Below, piece after piece: positions 1 to 11,389 of a DNA stretch of 55,070 bases. Every line of letters begins with the position of its first letter. The stretch's first letter is position 1. The stretch is from Amphimedon queenslandica. Lineage: Eukaryota; Porifera; Demospongiae; Haplosclerida; Niphatidae. The notes beneath the pieces are model-generated. The model was not told the DNA's origin and did not search any database. It saw nothing but the letters and a program-made list of their open reading frames with translations. The position numbers and the translations under genes were made by a program. The stretch is from positions 101,648-156,717 of the forward strand of contig NW_003546313.1 in the NCBI RefSeq assembly GCF_000090795.2, written 5' to 3'.

Positions 1-1375
1 GCTCCCCCTGCAGTAGCTGGAGGCCCTGGAATAGTAACTCTGCAACAGCAGAGAATAAATATAATACGGCAACTTCACCAAATTAACTGTCAAATTGTAA
101 AATTTAGTAATAAATATAATCTGCAATAGACAATCATCACCTCTCCCTCTTTTTTACTTTAGTACAACAATCTTCCTAAAGCTAGGCCTTAAAGAAGCCT
201 CAGGGGCAAGAGGAATACATGTACAAAGAACTATAACTTTTATTAATTACTTGTAAAAAATCCTGCAATAAAATACCACAATAAAAAGTCAATTATCTTT
301 CAGGGTAAAATAGCCAAAATAAAAATTAAATAGAAATTCTCAATTATTGAGTGTTCAACAAGGCAAAACAATGCAAATATTGGAGCTTCAGTCTTCCTAC
401 GTAATGACTAAAAAATACTTACTGTGGCCATAATTAATGAGATACAGTCATCACTAGAATAATTATAGCCTTGGGTCATAATCTATAACACAATAAAAAA
501 AACATTATGAAATCTCACAATAATCTATCTTACAATGCATTCAGTTGCTAAGACTATGACAATATCAAACCTGTGAAGCTGGAAACTGGCGCCACCTCCA
601 ATGTGACATTCCTTTCCTTATCAAGGAGCTGCAATGACACATAATGTTAAAATGATGATTATTATTAGAAATTAATTTAGTTACCACAATTAAAATCATA
701 TAATAGCTTTACACATACACCATGGTATGAAAGTAATACAGTACACGTTATTGAAATCATTTCCAGCTGCAATTATACCTGTAAAGCAAAGTAATAGAAA
801 CATCGTCAACAGCAAGCAATGTAAAGACACAGGCTATTACACTGGCCATAATTAATGATAATAATCATCAAATGAATATACAGTATGTAACCTAGAATCA
901 TAACCTATAACAAATTACTTAAGACATCTCACAATACTCTCAATCTTATTGCTTTGCTAGGACTCCAGTAATATGAAACCTATACAGATGTAAACTGCCA
1001 CCTCCTACAGAGCTACAACAAAACCTTAAGTTACATTTAATAAATAAATTTGTTTAGTTACAACAATCTAAATACAAAATTGTCTTTAATTATATTGCAC
1101 CTTCCATATAAAGCAAAAGTATTGCTACATCAGCAAATTATTTTCAGCTGTAATTACGTGTAATGCATAGTAATAGAAACATATCAAAAGCAAGCAATGT
1201 AAATTCACAGGCTAATTATAACAATAGCACAAACAGTAATGCTGAACAAACTTCATTACCAATGACATTAAACCTCAATATTTCACACAACAGTGTAGTC
1301 CTTGTGACAAGCAAGTACCTATAGAAAGTAAGAATGTGACATACTAACTAATAATGATAATGGTAGCATCTACAA
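1..1375. other. Non-coding AT-rich stretch
   Basis: I see no coding region on either strand over about 1.4 kb. Reading frames are short and closed by many stops. The only structure I can support is the diverged tandem duplication listed separately (420-1240). Confidence 0.6.
420..1240. repeat. Diverged tandem duplication, unit about 380-420 bp
   Basis: Two successive stretches share an ordered series of blocks. GGCCATAATTAATGA occurs at 426 and 844, and a TCATAAYCTATAACA block follows each. A CAGCTGYAATTA block then a TAATAGAAACAT...AGCAAGCAATGTAAA block occurs near 765-825 and again near 1145-1205. Spacing drifts between about 380 and 420 bp, so the copies have diverged by substitution and small indels. 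Function is unknown. Confidence 0.6.
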
Positions 1376-1539
1376 TGTTTCTAATTGGATCATACATGTA
1401 ATTACATGCATGTACTGTAGATCGGGAAATTTTCATTGTTAAAATATTTTCGTGGCTGAAGTGATCCACCAAGTTTTGACACACGAAAAATTTTCTGCAA
1501 CAAATTATAAGAATACCGAAAATATTTTAACGTGCCACC

Positions 1540-3112
1540 ATGTGCACTAAAAATGGCTCTACTTAGGTACTTGAAGCCCAAAGGAGGATTGCCTGATCCA
1601 AAAGGCTCTCTATCACTGTCAGTACCATCACAGGCAATTTCTATGGCCAACAAAGAAGTTCAAGCTGTGATTGATAAAGAAAAGAAGCAGTGAGGCCCTT
1701 ACAAGTATACGCAAAAACGTGCTGAAATTGGGAAATATGCGTATCATCATGGCATAACAGCAGCTGCATCACACTTTTCAACAAAACTCAAGACCAAGAT
1801 TAGTGAAAATACTGTTGCATCTATGAAGAAAGACTACCTTGAGGCTCTGAGACAAAAAAGGACAGCACAAGACGAAGGACATGTGACTGAACTTCCTCCA
1901 AAGAAGCGAGGTAGACCAGTCTTACTTGGAAGTGAATTGGATACTTTGGTACAGACCTACTTGAGGAAAGTGAGATGAGGTGGAGCAGTTTCTGCATGTA
2001 TAGCTATGGCAGCTGCTCAAGGGATTTTGCTAGCTGTTGATAGAAATAAATTGCAACAATTCGGAGGAAATGTGCAATTAAACCAGTTTTGGGCACACTT
2101 TCTAACTCATACGAATGAAATATGTCCAGAGAAAAGCTACCGCAGCTAAGAGTCAACATTATGTACAAAACTTTTCTGAGTTCAAGAAGTCATTTCTTGA
2201 AGAAGTGTGTAATACTGTGGTGATGGAGGAGATTCCTAAGAACTAATTATGAATTGGGATCAGACAGTAATAAAACTGGTTCCATCTTCCTGTTGGACCA
2301 TGGAACAGCAAGGTTTTAATAGGGTAGAAATGGTTGATGTCTGTGACAAATGCCAAATAACAGCAATTTTTCGAGGAACTCTCTTGGCTGACTTTCTAGC
2401 AATACAACTGATTTATAGGTGAAAGACATCACGTTGTCACCCACACTTTCAGTTTCCACTGGGATGGGCCATTACACACTCTGAAACACTGGAGTACAGA
2501 GAAGACCATGGTGCAACGTCACAAATATCATCATTCCATATATAGGGGCTACAAGAGAATTAATAAATTATATGAAGCCAGCACTTGTGATCATGGACAA
2601 CTTTCGAGGTCAAGTCACACCCACTATTACTGCTCTTCTTGAAGACCATGACATCCATGTATGCCTGCTTCCACCCAATGCAACTGATTCATTACAACCA
2701 ATGGATGTTTCAGTAAACAAGCCTGCCTAGGATTTCCTAAGGAGAAAATTTCAGGAGTGTTACTCTGAGCAAGTTATGAAGCAAATGGAGGGTATTAAAA
2801 TTGAGTCATGTGAAATGAAACCAATAGACCTAAGCATGTTTGTACTGAAAAAAGTTAGGGCAAAATGGCTTGTAGAAACGGCTGAATACTTCCAAGAATT
2901 ATTGTTAATGGATTTATTTGCTCAGGGATCACAGGTGCTTTAGTTGAAAATGATAATTTGGAGGATGACCCAATAGAGAGCATACACTCAGATAAAGAGC
3001 TAGATAATGAAGATGATACTCAAGATGATGAACCTGAGACTGTCGTTCTAGATGATGATGATGGTATTGAGATTGTTGTTGAAGATGAAGAAGCTGAGAT
3101 TGTCATTCTTTA
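1540..3112 (+). pseudogene. pogo/Tigger-type DDE transposase, decayed
   Basis: A pogo-family transposase would bind the element ends with an N-terminal helix-turn-helix region and cut with a DDE/DDD domain. Around 1690-1970 one frame reads a helix-turn-helix-like segment (KYTQKRAEIGKYAYHHG) followed by a KKRGRP basic stretch. The catalytic part is visible as NWDQT at about 2254 (first Asp), IMDNFRGQ at about 2590 (second Asp) and DSLQPMDVSVNK near 2690 (third Asp). An acidic tail rich in D and E follows at 2950-3110. Several stops and frame changes break it (for example stops near 1692, 1977 and 2728), so no intact protein exists. It shares order and motifs with the copy at 11.4-12.7 kb. It faces the HIRAN-like gene at 3234-3572. 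Confidence 0.8.
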
Positions 3113-3233
3113 AATTCATTAATCACTTATAGTAATAGTATTTGTCATTGAACTATAGTAAAATGTTCATAGTTTAAATTGCAATTAAAAATGATAATAA
3201 TTACTTAGTTTTTTTCACTGAATGCTTAAGCTA

Positions 3234-3572
3234 TCATTTTAATTTCTTAATTTCTTCAGATTTAGACGTAAAAAGCAAATCACAGGGAATCTCAAGTCCT
3301 CCTTGTGGTAAATCTTTAGAATACCTTCGTCTTTCACTGACTTAATAAAAAATAATACCTCCATTCTTGAGGAAGAGGTAACAGACGCATGAGAATTTTT
3401 GTGGTAAATGGCCGGCAATAAGTGTCCCCTTTTTAACAGCCACAGCATATCTGTCCACACCGTTTGTTGGCTCTCGTTCACAAGGCAGAGTTTCTGCTAT
3501 GGTGGAGGTCCATATTTGCTGATAAACATCATATCCTCTGATACAACATGTCATTGAATAGCTATCCATCAT
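3234..3572 (-). pseudogene. HIRAN-like domain gene of pogo-like element A
   Basis: One continuous frame of about 113 codons is broken by a single stop (after GGIIFY). From an ATG ATG start at 3572 it reads a Tyr-rich lead, then YQQIWTS, the HIRAN-type core REPTNGVDRYAVAV and GHLPQ, then a RRYSKDLPQGGLEIPC block and a charged end. HIRAN domains (HLTF/Rad5 family) bind single-stranded 3' DNA ends, so a DNA-binding role in transposition is possible but inferred. The gene lies wholly inside the inverted ends of element A and converges on the transposase. It matches the N-terminal half of the gene at 12800-13730 and the relic at 51.6-51.9 kb. Here nothing follows the domain, whereas the element B copy continues into a Ulp1-like protease. 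Confidence 0.7.
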
Positions 3573-3849
3573 ATGGCCCCGTGTCAAGTTATGACGCAAC
3601 CCTAAATTTTTGTGTTAAAAAATTTTCGCGTATAGATAAAGCAAGAAAAATAAATCACCTTGAAAAATTTTCACACCAAGTAAACGCAAAAATTTCCCCA
3701 TCTACAGTATTTTAGATATACTAATGCTATCCTCAGTCATGATACTTTCATGACCTGCTTAATATAAAATAACATTGAGTACATGAAGAATTTCCAACTT
3801 GCAAACAATATTTTTTTGTTAATGAGAACATGCACATGTTACAACAATC

Positions 3850-5820
3850 TAATGATGGGCAATTACAAATTTACTCATGGACAATTATTGGTTTATCAAC
3901 TTTTCCCCCGATTATAACAATAATCACGATTATAATGTGCAATGAGTGTATATATGCACAAAAAGTTAGTGTATACAAAAAAATTGACAAAAATCACTCG
4001 TAGTCCATGTTCTTAGCCAAGAAAAACAAGTTTATTGAAATTTTCTGGTAGTAGACGATTATGAGAGTCACTGGCTATGCGGCAAGATAGACTAAACATC
4101 CTTTCAGAAGGGACACTTGTCCCCCAAATCGACAAGTACTTCCTTGCCACTTGAGCTATTATAGATGGATACCACACATCTTCTCTTCTCCACCAACTCA
4201 AGGAACACCCTCTGGTTCAAAAAAAGCCTCCCAATTATAGGGTAATTTCTAAGTTTATCTTCTCCTCAGGACTGAGAGTTGAATATGATTGTGATGTGGT
4301 TTAAGAGTATCATAAAAATCTTCGTCCTCTCCATATTTTTTCTGTGAATCAGACCATATAATATTCATCATTCTTGCCTTCAGCTGGTTATCAGCACTTT
4401 TTGGCTCTAGTATGCTTTAACATGCTTCAGTACTGTAATAACTGCTGATGCTGTAACTTGTTTTTCTCCAGCAAGAGCATCAGTTACACTTGACAATGGC
4501 TTCAGCACATCATAAACAATTTCCAAAGTTGTAAATTCAGCATCTTTAGGCATTTTATGCCAATACTTTTTTCATCTGCAATGGCAGCAGATATTGCTTG
4601 CTGCTGCTTTAGTATACGAGAAATCATGGAAAGCGTAGACTCCCAACAAATAGATGTCTCCCAATATCTTGTGTTGAGGGAGATCAAGTTGTCATTGCTT
4701 CTCACGTAAGTCACTTGTTTTCTTCCAACTACGATAAAATAGCTCAACCAAAAAATGACATTGTGCTAATGCTTTCTATACCTGTTGAATATCTAGTCCT
4801 TCCTTAATTGCAAGGTCGAAATTGTGACAAAAGCAGCTTACTCTGAGAATGTTTCAATTTCTGTATGCTGCTACAACAATACATCCATTTTCTGTGGTCA
4901 TTGTCACAGGTCTAGTCACATCAAGATTCCAATTATCCAGAATATTTGTCGTGGTTTTAGCTATGTTCTCACCCGTATGATCGGCGTATAAAGGTACAGT
5001 ATCTAAGCAATATGATGTCAAATTTAAACTAGCATCTATGAAATGAATGGTGAACGTTGAATTGGGATCACATGACTCACTAGTCTACAAACCAGTTGTG
5101 CCAGTGAAAACGGAAGCTTTAGTAACAGCTGGCTGGACTTTGTTATCTCTTATATTAGAGTACAGTGATGGAATTTCATGTTCTGTGAAGTGCTTTCTGC
5201 TTGGTACCTCATACCTAGGATTCAACTTTGACAAGAAGTGTTTAAATCCTGACTTAGTAACAGTGAAAACAGGCAGAGCATCCTTGGCAATGTAGTAAGT
5301 TACAGCTGTATTTAAATATTTTGCTTCAGAACTTTGAGCACTGTAATTACCCAACCTCATTGGAGTTTCCTCTAAGGTATGCTGTACCATACTAGGCTGC
5401 TTATCAGGATGAGAGTCTCATCTTTTACTCGGTATTTCCGGTTCTAACGGAGAATAAATGGCTGCATGATTGTCTCGTAAATGTTGAAATAAGTTAATTG
5501 TATTACTTCCTTTTGCTTGAACACCTTTGCCACATGTTAGACACATGACCTTCCCTTTCTCATCTGACCTTATACCAAACCCCTTCCACACACAGCTCTT
5601 TGTGTTATTCTTGATGACAAAGATCCAGCCACGTTTCATACACCACGTGTAGACTCTGTAGAGATTGCCTGCCTAGCTGCCATTACTAAGTAGACATGTG
5701 CTTCATTGGCGTAGTTTTGCAATAATCGTTTTATTAAAAATAATAATATACGGTTCAATAATAGTTTATTATATAAATAATCACTAGATGATTGCAAAAC
5801 CGGTTTATCGCACATCACTA
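3850..5820. mobile_element. hAT element with 8-bp target duplication
   Basis: The left end starts TAATGATGGGCAAT at 3850. The right end, reverse complemented from 5820, starts TAGTGATGTGCGAT. The flanks are CAACAATC (3842-3849) and CAAAAATC (5821-5828), an 8-bp duplication with one mismatch, as expected for hAT. The interior contains a BED finger and a hAT dimerisation domain on the - strand. The total is 1971 bp. Confidence 0.75.
4010..5639 (-). pseudogene. hAT (ZBED-type) transposase, decayed
   Basis: hAT transposases excise and insert DNA with 8-bp duplications. On the - strand the order is right. At 5639-5418 there is a BED zinc finger (CLTCGKGV ... NTINLFQHLRDNH, a C-x2-C then H-x4-H pattern). 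A middle part runs over 5390-4500 (RKHFTEHEIPSLY; later RYWETSICWEST). The C-terminal dimerisation block is at 4201-4013 (WWRREDVWYPSIIAQVARKYL followed by TSVPSERMFS). The span of about 540 codons is near family length, but there are stops and shifts between these pieces. The gene sits inside the 3850-5820 inverted ends. It could still supply ends for shorter relatives, but not a working protein. Confidence 0.8.
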
Positions 5821-5828
5821 CAAAAATC

Positions 5829-6361
5829 ATCAATAAAAGATGTGCAACATCAGCTAGCATGGATTTCATATGCACACAGCATTAATGGCTACAGAAGTCG
5901 AAAGCGACATTCTTGTTCACGTTCACATTCACGTTTAGATTTGTTCTCCTTTACTCAATCACAAATCACGTTTATGTAAAAAATGGGGGCGGAGAAAATG
6001 TGGAGTGATTGATGGGCGTGTCAGTTTAGCACACGGTGCTTATAAAGCAACATAGAGAAGGCTTTTCATGACCTTTTGGAAGCTAATGTTTCTATTACTA
6101 CAATTGAAATATTGAAAAATGGACAGATTTTGATGCTAGACACATTTCTATCACTGGAATTGGACAATTATACAAGCCTTAAGAAGAGGATTAAGATACG
6201 ACAGCACACTTTATTGCTACGCCTGTGGCATGATAAAACATCAGTATGTGACATGCTTGTGATGATGCAGTGGGTAGTTTACTGGCGTTGAGAGTTGTTT
6301 ATTGTGTTTTTATGAGTAGGTAGCAATGGAGACCAACACCCAGCAATAAGTTGCAATATGG
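5829..6361. other. No recognised gene; contains a dispersed repeat
   Basis: A block at about 5886-5935 (CTACAGAAGTCGAAAGCGAC followed by a run of TTCACGTTCAC-like repeats) is closely matched at about 36855-36905, so it is a dispersed repeat. A 71-codon frame at 6076-6291 has no motif I recognise. I see no other feature. Confidence 0.45.
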
Positions 6362-7084
6362 TCAGAAATTGACACAATAATGACATATAAAAGGGCATAA
6401 AATAAACAGTTCTTCACTAGAAACATCAAGAGTACTATTAGGAACTCTTTCATCTGACAATGGTGTTGGACTATTAAGTAAGATTCTAACAGCTGTTACA
6501 AACTTAAGGTTTAAAATCTCACCATCTTCTTCATTACCAGTGTAATAAACACAATCTAATTGTCTCCTCACAGTATCTGGGTTGGGAGGCTCTTTATAAG
6601 TAAAGATGACATCACCTTTTTTGGATTACTCGTCTTTACTTTAACGCTTGAGTGTCTGAAAGATACAATCAGACTACAACTACAATCATCATTTTGTACA
6701 ATACTCTTGGTTTTATAATCTTTTGGTTTACAATTAATGTTTGAGAGTTTTAACGATACAATCAGACTACTAAAACTATCATTATCTTTGACATTAAATC
6801 TGGTACTTTGGTCTCTAAAATTAATTGAAACAATAAATTTATCTTTTTTGAGCGAGGCAATACCAAAGTAGCATTGTCAGTACTACTTTCTACATTATGT
6901 TTTCTTTTTTTGGGACAAGGCTTGTATAAAGCATTATCACCATATATTTTACTCTTTTTAGGGCAACTAGACTTTTCTAAATCAGTACTCTTACGTTTAT
7001 TACTACTAATTTTACTGTTACTGGTTCTTTGTACATCACTTACGGACACCTTGGCATTCTTCCTACAAGGTTCACTATCATCAA
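6362..7084 (-). pseudogene. C-terminal tail of - strand Helitron protein
   Basis: From 7049 downward a Lys/Ser-rich frame (SNSKISSNKRKSTDLEKSS, then CPKKSK and CPKKRKH repeats) extends the Helitron helicase tail. A separate frame near 6571-6362 contains a region starting RRQLDCVYYTGNEEDGEILN, with no family I recognise. The first part is tied to the helicase because removing the 7085-7492 insertion joins a TGVIDDSEPCRKNAK segment without a frame change. The tail looks like a nuclear-localisation or DNA-binding extension. The function of the distal part is unknown. Confidence 0.45.
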
Positions 7085-7492
7085 GAGTGGATAATTATTT
7101 AATGAGAGTGTCTAACGTGCCTATAATCTGTGATACCACAGCGCATATGTTTACATAGCAATAATAGCATGGTGATTAGTACCAATTAGGCATTCTTGCG
7201 TCCTTATATTCATTCCAAGTCAGAAAGCTGCAAATAATAAATAGCCAGCCATTAGAAGAACATATTCCTGTGTGCTCCTCCTTGTTTCTTGCACTACATG
7301 ATCCTCAGAGTGGAGATATCAGTCTTAAAGTTGCCTGCATGCTTCAAGCGCCATTTTATTAACCACACCCATAATTTTGAAGATTACTGGGATTATCTCC
7401 GTATACTTGCAAAAAACGGATGTAAACATACGCGCTGTGGTATTACAGAATATAGGCAGGTTAGACACTCCCTAAATAATTATCCACTCTTG
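7085..7492. mobile_element. MULE-like foldback insertion with 10-bp duplication
   Basis: Long inverted repeats of about 75 bp (7085-7158 and 7418-7489) read GAGTGGATAATTATTTA then, further in, a GTGTCTAAC...GCCTATA...ACCACAGCGC block. The 10-bp CTATCATCAA occurs directly on both sides (7075-7084 and 7493-7502). Long terminal inverted repeats with 9-10 bp duplications suit Mutator-like non-autonomous elements. It has no coding capacity and sits inside the Helitron tail. Confidence 0.75.
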
Positions 7493-7502
7493 CTATCATC
7501 AA

Positions 7503-8830
7503 TGACACCAGTCACTTGAATCTTTCTCTTCTTTCCTTTACTTACATTGATTTTTCGTAGGTCGTTTTGAAATTTACTTCTGAGTTGATTAATTTTATTA
7601 ATACATGGACTACTAACTTTAACAGAGAAAGGATCAAGTGATAATAAATTTTACCCATTTATTGTACATACAAAAAACAATGCAACATATGACATACCAT
7701 TCCCAAAAGCATCAGTTGATAAGTCAATAATGACTTTGTTTAGTGGGAGGCCCTGACATTTATCTACAGTAATAGCATTAAAAAGTATAATGGGAAACTG
7801 TTTTCTGTTTATATACAAACTATTAGATAGCATAAATCTAGATGTAACCCTTTTTATGTCACAAGGTACATCAATTTGTTTGAATTTAATTGATTTACGT
7901 GTAGCATTAAAACCCATTACTGTACCATGATACCATTAACTAGTCCTAAAGTCACATTAATATTGCGTCTTAGCATTACTCTAGAGCCAACTGCTAAGAC
8001 AATACAGTTTCTGAAGCAGCTGTTTTGCTTGGTCGATCTTTTAGTTTCTTTAATTTATCGTTTTTTTGTCCAATTTTGCTGTGAGGCCACTTTCAGCAAC
8101 AGGATCAACACATGCAACTTCAATTTTCTCAGTTTCTAGTCTTTCTAACATTAATTCATTAATTTTTGGCTGGCTTCAACCTTAGAAAACAGGCAAATTG
8201 GAGGATTTGTTTCTTCACTTTGCAATTCCTTATATTTTCTTGTATTGAAACCTTAAACGCGCCCTCTTAAACATATCAATAGCTTTATCAGTCAGACAGC
8301 CATGCCTAACAAAATCGAGCATCTTAAAGAAAGTTTCGTCTCCTTTTTGTTGCTCATTGATGGTTACTATTCCTTTGCATTAGTTTTCCAGATTTGCTGC
8401 TCCAAGTCTAGTTTTTACTATAATTTTATTAAATACTGGCCTACCATTAACTGGTGGCAATTGTAAGAGGTCACCTACCAATAAAATATTCTTGGATCCA
8501 AACCATTCATCATTTCTAAATATATCTTCTAAGTGCATGTGTAAGTATGCTAGATTTAGACTGAATACCATAGATACCTCCTCTACTATTATAATTTTTA
8601 AATTTGTAAGTGTCACATTTATCCTTTTCTGTGCTTCGTTATTCAAAGCCCAATATCAAGCTGTCTTTCCATCATGATCTATTGATAGCTGAAATAATAC
8701 ATGTATTGTTAGTCCACTTACATTAAATATGGCTATTCCTGTTGGTGCTACTAAAGCACACGTAATTTCACCACTTTTTGTATGCCATATGTCATAACTG
8801 AGGCATTTTATTGCCTTTATTAAAAACTAA
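7503..8830 (-). pseudogene. Helitron PIF1-like helicase domain, decayed
   Basis: Helitron proteins join an HUH nuclease to a PIF1-type 5'-3' DNA helicase for rolling-circle transposition. On the - strand I read ALVAPTGIAIFNVSGLTIH near 8750, the Walker B/motif II region IIIVEEVSMV and motif III LLVGDLLQLPPVNG within 8646-8380, a linker near 8350-8180, then the C-terminal motifs AITVDKCQGLPL, DLSTDAFGNGMSYVAL within 7917-7651. A basic end follows near 7540. The Walker A segment is not visible, so it is deleted or degraded, and stops and shifts are frequent. It continues from the Rep part at 9.0-10.0 kb and into the tail at 6.8-7.1 kb across a MULE-like insertion. Confidence 0.8.
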
Positions 8831-8974
8831 GTCTTCACGTTCTTATTGACTTATAAGACGACTAAATTTTATCAAAAATTCTTTTTAAATCTACATTAAG
8901 CATTGCCTCTCTTTGCTCTAATATTAAATTAGGTACATTGAGATACATGTCAGCAATATCAGCTGTTGCTTCCA

Positions 8975-9998
8975 TTATTTCACCCAGTAATTCAGGCTAA
9001 ACATCTTCCTTGTTATCAGGAAAATCTTCAATAAAACCGGCTTTCTTTGTTGCACAACTATTTGCTTCCAATTACATTTAGCTTCTAATAATTTCTGTAA
9101 TTTATTGAAGTGATTCACAATGCCACGTACAAATGTTTCTTTGTGAAGCCTTAAAGCTTCTTTCATTGTTTCTCCTTCCATTACGAGTGTGCTCTCATCT
9201 TTAAAAGGCACAAATTATAATATTACTGAGTAATAAAAATTGTCTCTTTCTCCTTTTTGCAAAGCATTAAATTTCCTATGGATTGGAAGGACTGGCTTTG
9301 ATCGAAGTTTTTGTGATCTTTCTCAATTTTATCCTATTTTATCAAGTTTGTAATTAGGAACAAGTTTGTAAGGAGATATGTCTTCCATGTTAGGTGCTCT
9401 ATGCAATTGATACTCTTTTTGACTCTAGTATGCCTTACACACCTCTATGGAGAATAACTATATTAAAGAGGTCCCTATACTTGTATGAAAATTGTCGCGA
9501 TACTGAAACAGGATTCTCATTACATAATCTAGAAAAACTATATGATTGTGGACCATTATTTACTTACCTTAAGTATTGCGCAATATCAGCTGAATTGTAT
9601 TGAGCAAAACTTAATGTTAGGAAAAGTGTTGTTGAATCATGCTCAGCAATCCACAAGGAACTAATATTGATTTCTGCCCCATAATTGAGGCAACATGGTA
9701 CTTAAATTGCCCTCAAATTCTTCATCGACAACATTAATTTTTTAAAATAATTCAGCAACAGTTTGACCAACGTTGCCCATTATTGTCTTTGATAAATTAT
9801 ATATGCCAGTTTTTAAGGCCTTCTAACTTTAAATCCATAATAGTGCAGACAATATGAATGATATCTATGAAATCGGGAACCTTTCCTGAATAGTCTTGAT
9901 TTTATGTATTGACTAAAATGATAACGCATAGCTTTGTCTGGGATGATGCCTTCCATACTGCCCAGTTGGAAATGAAGTAGGAAAGCATAACAAATCAA
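8975..9998 (-). pseudogene. Helitron Rep/N-terminal region, decayed
   Basis: At 9998-9813 a frame carries the Helitron-like N-terminal motif (FSQYIKSRLFRKGSRFHRY), closely resembling FAEYIKSRIL at 38.0 kb. At about 9650-9460 I read STTLFLTLSFAQYNSADI and NENPVSVSRQFSYKYRDL, which are Rep-region motifs. Then QKEYQLHRAPN appears where the HUH His-x-His block should be. The second His is missing and the sequence jumps straight to a downstream segment ([29 protein letters not shown]), which means an internal deletion removed the nuclease core. It is non-functional and runs into the helicase at 8.8-7.5 kb. Confidence 0.7.
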
Positions 9999-11121
9999 GA
10001 CGCTACTAGATAGACAGTAGCCTATATTATAAAATGGCGACTAAATATATAATTTTAAAAAATTATGACTCTTTCATTTTACCTTCTACAGCTTTATAAA
10101 TGGCTTAAATGAGCTCTCCGTTACTGAGCGATTGTCCTGGTACCTTTAAAGTAGACTGTAATGCAGTAGAAGGACATCTGATGAATTGGCCAAATTTCAA
10201 AATTTTTCGAAATTGTTCCAACTTTTTCTTGTTTCATCTTGTATCTGGAAGCTAATCTCTTAAGCCACATAAGCTACTAAGTTTGTTTTTACATTATTCC
10301 TTTCTGTTTAGGTAAAGGTCAACAAAGGTTTGCTCCAAATGTTACTTAAACTTCTATTGACTAATGAAGTATTCTTAATATGGTAAAACACACCCTGTTT
10401 TAGACGCTATTTTGAAACTAAATGCGCATTCTCAAATCTACCGTTACCATAGTGACATAGTAATCTAGTAGAGAGACTGAACTCAACCATTTGGAACTAG
10501 CGCTCGCACTTGCTTATTCCTGCTCTATTTCTCTCTTCCTCGTCGCTTGTTAGGAGTGTGCAGAGTAAGAGATCAACTCTTCTTTTAAGAGCTAATAGGT
10601 CAGTTATTAGCATAGAGTAGTAATAATTAAAATTTTTAATATTAGAGAGAGTAGCTGGTACCAATTTTAAGTGTATTACACCTGGTGTGTATTGCCTTGC
10701 ATTCAATTCAGTGTCATATTTAAGGTGTGCTGTTGTCATATTGGATATATCGAGATAGGTAATATAAGTACAATGATAAGCAGTGCATACATGTATGTTA
10801 AAAGTAATGACAGTAATACATACTTACCATTGTTGTACCTATTTTTACTATTACTGTTAAGTGTAATTTTTGCAGTGTTAGTTGTAAAAAGGGCAGTAGA
10901 TAAAAGGAAAGTAATTTATCAGGTGCCAAATCGAAGCAATAAAATTTGCAAGATTATGAACATAAGAAAATGGAAGGCTTTATATCTAGAAATAGATCTG
11001 ATGCCAGAGCCTAATACATTAGGCAACGCAACGAAGTGAAAAGCAAAGCAAGAATTGGTTATAAAATTAGTAAAAATATAAACTTGTATACTGGAAGAAA
11101 TACCATGCATTGAACCCAGTG
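9999..11121. other. No recognised gene
   Basis: This is just over 1.1 kb without a family I can name. A 122-codon + frame at 10671-11039 holds one strongly hydrophobic stretch (about residues 49-70, LPLLYLFLLLLLSVIFAVLVV) followed by a basic KRAVDKRK segment, like a single membrane anchor. Nothing else supports it as a real gene. Confidence 0.3.
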
Positions 11122-11389
11122 TACCGTATAGCGGAAAATTTTCGTGGCCAAAAAATTTTGCGGATTTTGTGGTTAGCCTCAGAACCACGAATAATTTTGC
11201 CACGAAATTTTTGACTAATGATACGGCAACACCCTTCATGTAGGTACATGTGTCTCATTAATTTTAAAATGTCTACAATTCTCCAATATTTTAAGAAGGA
11301 TACGCTACCAGATCCTCTTTCTAGAAAAATGCCATGTTCTTCAATAGCTGCCGCAAATTGTAAAGTAAAGGCTGTGATGTAAGAAATGA

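Larger units (their letters stand above)
1413..3709. mobile_element. pogo-like (Tc1/mariner superfamily) element A
   Basis: The ends are inverted copies. The left end reads TACTGTAGATCGGGAAATTT from 1413; the right end, reverse complemented from 3709, reads TACTGTAGATGGGGAAATTT. Both start with TA, the expected target duplication. The AAATTTTCGTGG-type subterminal motif recurs inside. The interior holds a pogo/DDE-type transposase on + and a convergent HIRAN-like gene on -. Element B at 11.1-13.9 kb has the same plan and related ends. The element is about 2.3 kb and its genes are broken. Confidence 0.8.

Noticed and set aside
5047..5295. Small + strand gene
   Set aside because: It is the shadow of the hAT transposase frame on the - strand.
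10671..11039. Single-pass membrane protein gene
   Set aside because: There is one hydrophobic stretch only, with no signal, homology or splice support. AT-rich random sequence often gives such frames.
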